Source: Myroides profundi
GTDB lineage: Bacteria; Bacteroidota; Bacteroidia; Flavobacteriales; Flavobacteriaceae
Direction: 5' to 3'
Assembly (NCBI RefSeq): GCF_000833025.1
Contig: NZ_CP010817.1
Coordinates: 3,844,001-3,908,000, forward strand
Length of the DNA: 64,000 nt
The notes beneath the pieces were generated by a model. It did no database searches. It saw only the letters and a program-made list of their open reading frames with translations, and had not been told where the DNA came from. Of this stretch, positions 62,106 through 64,000 are shown in pieces; the first letter of the stretch is position 1, and every line of letters begins with the position of its first letter. Both the position numbers and the translations under genes were made by a program.

Positions 62106-62945
62106 TTACTTCTCTTCTTGAGGTCTACCACAACACGGGCAATTACAACTAGAAACATTCGTTTTTTGTAATGCCAATAACTTCTTCTCTTTCCTTTCTG
62201 CCAAGATCTCTGAAAAGCCTGATGAGATAATACCTGTAGGTAAAGCAAAAAAGCCTATTCCAATAACAGCAAGCACCCCTCCTATTAGCTTTCCTATCAC
62301 AGTTACAGGATAGATATCTCCATAACCTACAGTACAAATCGTAATAACAGACCACCACATTGAGTCTGGTATACTAGAAAAAGCTTCGGGCTGAGAAGGG
62401 TTCTCTGCATAATAAATAGCCGTAGAAGCTATCAACAATAAAAAGATCAACATAAATGCGGCAATCGCTAACTCACTCGCTTTTCTCTTAAATACATTGA
62501 CCACAAGAGCCAATGCTGATACATAACGGGTAATCTTGAATACTCGTAATAATCTAAACACACGCATTAATCTTATGATACGGAGATCCACATGTACAAA
62601 GGCTAGATAAAAAGGTAACACCGCACATAAATCTATTAAATGCATAGAAGTAAAAGCATATTTTAACCTTCCTAAAAAAGGTTGGTTAAATCGCTTATCA
62701 CAGGTAATAGACCACATTCTCAGTACATACTCTATCGAGAAGAAAGCAACCGAGAACAAATTAAACGAAGAGAAAAAAGAACTATACTCTTCTCTAAATT
62801 CAGGAATTGATTCAAAGATTAATGAGATAGCATTCAGTAATATCAAGATAATGATTCCTCCCTGAACAATCTTACTTTCAAATGAATTAGAATCATTATT
62901 CAGTAAATTATATACTCTGCGTTTTATCGAAATATTTCTCTTCAT
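62106..62945 (-). CDS. Voltage-gated-type potassium channel with Cys-rich tail
   Basis: A 279-residue six-helix ion channel. S4 has regularly spaced Arg residues (122, 125, 128, 131, 134 and on) in LRIIRLMRVFRLLRVFKITR, and the selectivity filter TVGYGD is at 205-210 between S5 and S6. The last residues contain a Cys cluster Cys267-x-Cys269-x-Cys271-Cys272 in NVSSCNCPCCGRPQ, which is not normal for the family and could bind a metal. Cytoplasmic C-terminus. Regulation unknown. Confidence 0.92.
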   Translation of the reverse strand: MKRNISIKRRVYNLLNNDSNSFESKIVQGGIIILILLNAISLIFESIPEFREEYSSFFSSFNLFSVAFFSIEYVLRMWSITCDKRFNQPFLGRLKYAFTSMHLIDLCAVLPFYLAFVHVDLRIIRLMRVFRLLRVFKITRYVSALALVVNVFKRKASELAIAAFMLIFLLLIASTAIYYAENPSQPEAFSSIPDSMWWSVITICTVGYGDIYPVTVIGKLIGGVLAVIGIGFFALPTGIISSGFSEILAERKEKKLLALQKTNVSSCNCPCCGRPQEEK

Positions 62946-62985
62946 AACTCAAATTCTCTTGCCCAAAAATTAGAGTACAAAAATA

Positions 62986-63019
62986 AAAAAAGCAGATATA
63001 TCTCTATATCTGCTTTTTC
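62986..63019 (-). terminator. Terminator of the sdh operon
   Basis: AGCAGATATA / TATATCTGCT stem with an A-run on the left, ending the minus-strand sdhA-sdhB transcript. Confidence 0.85.
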
Positions 63020-63039
63020 ATTTATTTCAAGAAAAACTA

Positions 63040-63783
63040 TTATTTCAAGCTTGCTTTTAAGTATTCTCTGTTCATACGAGCGATGTTCTCTAAAGAAATT
63101 CCTTTAGGACATTCTACCTCACATGCTCCTGTATTAGTACAGTTACCGAATCCTAAAGCATCCATCTCAGCTACCATATTAAGTACACGATCAGCTGCTT
63201 CTACTTTACCTTGTGGTAACAAAGCAAATTGAGAAACTTTTGCAGATACGAATAACATAGCAGAAGAGTTTTTACATGTAGCCACACAAGCACCACATCC
63301 AATACAAGTAGCTGCGTCAAATGCACGGTCAGCATCATGTTTAGGAATTGGAATAGCGTTAGCATCTTGTGTATTACCTGAAGTATTTACAGATACGAAA
63401 CCACCTGCATGTTGAATTTTATCAAAAGCAGTACGGTCAACTACTAAGTCTTTAATTACTGGGAAAGCTTTAGCTCTAAATGGCTCGATATAGATCGTAT
63501 CACCATCTTTGAACTTTCTCATGTGTAACTGACATGTAGTAATACCTCTGTCTGGTCCGTGAGCTTCACCATTAATAAATAAAGAACACATACCACAGAT
63601 ACCCTCACGACAGTCATGGTCGAAAGCTACTGGATCATCACCTTTCTCGATTAACTCATTGTTTAATACATCAAGCATTTCTAAGAAAGACATATCAGGA
63701 GAAACATCGTTGATTTTATAATCAACCATTTTTCCTTGTACTTTAGCGTTTGATTGACGCCATATTTTAAGTGTAAGATTCAT
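63040..63783 (-). CDS. sdhB: Succinate dehydrogenase/fumarate reductase iron-sulfur subunit
   Basis: A 247-residue protein transferring electrons from the flavoprotein to quinone. The [2Fe-2S] site is CREGICGMC with a later Cys in GITTCQ. The other clusters are bound by [13 protein letters not shown] and [14 protein letters not shown]. It follows sdhA with a 51-base gap. Length and motifs match the Bacteroidota frdB/sdhB subfamily, which works with a single cytochrome b subunit. Confidence 0.96.
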   Translation of the reverse strand: MNLTLKIWRQSNAKVQGKMVDYKINDVSPDMSFLEMLDVLNNELIEKGDDPVAFDHDCREGICGMCSLFINGEAHGPDRGITTCQLHMRKFKDGDTIYIEPFRAKAFPVIKDLVVDRTAFDKIQHAGGFVSVNTSGNTQDANAIPIPKHDADRAFDAATCIGCGACVATCKNSSAMLFVSAKVSQFALLPQGKVEAADRVLNMVAEMDALGFGNCTNTGACEVECPKGISLENIARMNREYLKASLK

Positions 63784-63834
63784 TTGTGTCGAATTTTTAC
63801 AAAAAGACTAGGTCCGAAGACCTAAGTCTCAATA

Positions 63835-64000
63835 TTATTTATAACTACGAGTTACCAATTTAATGTTTTCATAAACTAAGTCTTCTTTGTGAAGCACTGC
63901 ATCACTTGGGTTTCCTTTGTATTCCCAAGCAGCAACGTATGCGAAGTTCTCATCATCACGTTTTGCTTCTCCATCCTCAGTTTGGTGCTCTTCACGGAAG
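63835..64000 (-). CDS. sdhA: C-terminal end of the succinate dehydrogenase flavoprotein (partial)
   Basis: An open frame from the window edge to TAA at 63835-63837 encodes [20 protein letters not shown] and then YVAAWEYKG...KLVTRSYK, the usual SdhA/FrdA C-terminus. Its position directly before sdhB fits. The gene continues beyond position 64000. Confidence 0.92.
   Translation of the reverse strand, partial: FREEHQTEDGEAKRDDENFAYVAAWEYKGNPSDAVLHKEDLVYENIKLVTRSYK

Noticed and set aside
1..64000. CRISPR array, insertion sequence, prophage or rRNA genes
   Set aside because: No spaced direct repeats of CRISPR size, no transposase or integrase frame and no rRNA-like sequence was seen on either strand.

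Overview
The window is chromosomal DNA of a low-GC Bacteroidota of the family Flavobacteriaceae. Evidence: gliding genes gldB/gldC, promoters of the TTG-N18-20-TAnnTTTG type, almost no Shine-Dalgarno sequences, a DUF2723 membrane protein, a CzcA-TolC fusion and a sdhB/sdhA pair. A subclass B1 metallo-beta-lactamase with all six zinc ligands resembles the MUS/TUS enzymes and points to the genus Myroides, probably near M. odoratimimus. This is inferred from memory of the family, not from a search. No phage, insertion sequence, CRISPR array or rRNA was found, so the region looks like core chromosome with small accessory patches.

Layout. 1-4.9 kb: tail of an unknown gene, gldC-gldB, divergent nadE, a lipoprotein and dnaG, whose zinc finger has lost its ligands. 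5-7.3 kb: an ECF sigma / membrane anti-sigma-like / outer-membrane barrel operon. 7.4-12.6 kb: polyprenyl diphosphate synthase, rlmN, a SWIM zinc-finger protein and an MFS exporter. 12.6-16.2 kb: a 44-codon ORF, class I fumarase, a lipoprotein cytochrome c and a small acidic protein. 16.2-27.9 kb: a heme supercluster. hemA-hemC-hemD-hemE-(119 aa unknown)-hemF-hemB run on the minus strand; divergently an AraC-type regulator, hemH, hemJ, a histidine kinase and an enoyl-CoA hydratase run on the plus strand. The divergent region holds a good promoter and a Fur/PerR-like inverted repeat. 27.9-28.4 kb: two tandem tRNA-Gln(TTG) genes, each with its own promoter and terminator. 28.5-36.8 kb: a DUF2723 protein, thiL and a three-gene biotin-dependent acyl-CoA carboxylase. 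37-39.6 kb: a DUF4190-like membrane protein and a DUF2625/SUKH/unknown group. 39.7-45.7 kb: a heavy-metal RND efflux operon with a CzcA-TolC fusion. 46-50.5 kb: a lipoprotein, a Tat-exported aminotransferase, the metallo-beta-lactamase and glycyl-tRNA synthetase. 50.5-52.2 kb: an orphan three-gene operon with a papain-like middle protein. 52.8-64 kb: an exported lactate-oxidase-like flavoprotein, YceI, an SGNH-like lipoprotein, aspA, comF, an Ig-like lipoprotein, omega-amidase, a K+ channel, sdhB and the end of sdhA.

How genes work together. The heme cluster covers the path from glutamyl-tRNA to protoheme except hemL, and would feed the cytochrome c and respiratory enzymes (sdhAB) in the window. 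Fumarase, aspartase and succinate dehydrogenase are TCA/fumarate steps. The three carboxylase genes form one enzyme.

The most unusual signal is non-coding. At least three gene-free stretches (about 15.02-15.12, 32.97-33.05 and 52.40-52.48 kb) carry inverted repeats built from short units spaced by exactly 11 bp. The unit sequence differs between loci but keeps a CCGA/CGGA-like core. I know of no named family with this design. The second most interesting item is the orphan operon at 50.5-52.2 kb.
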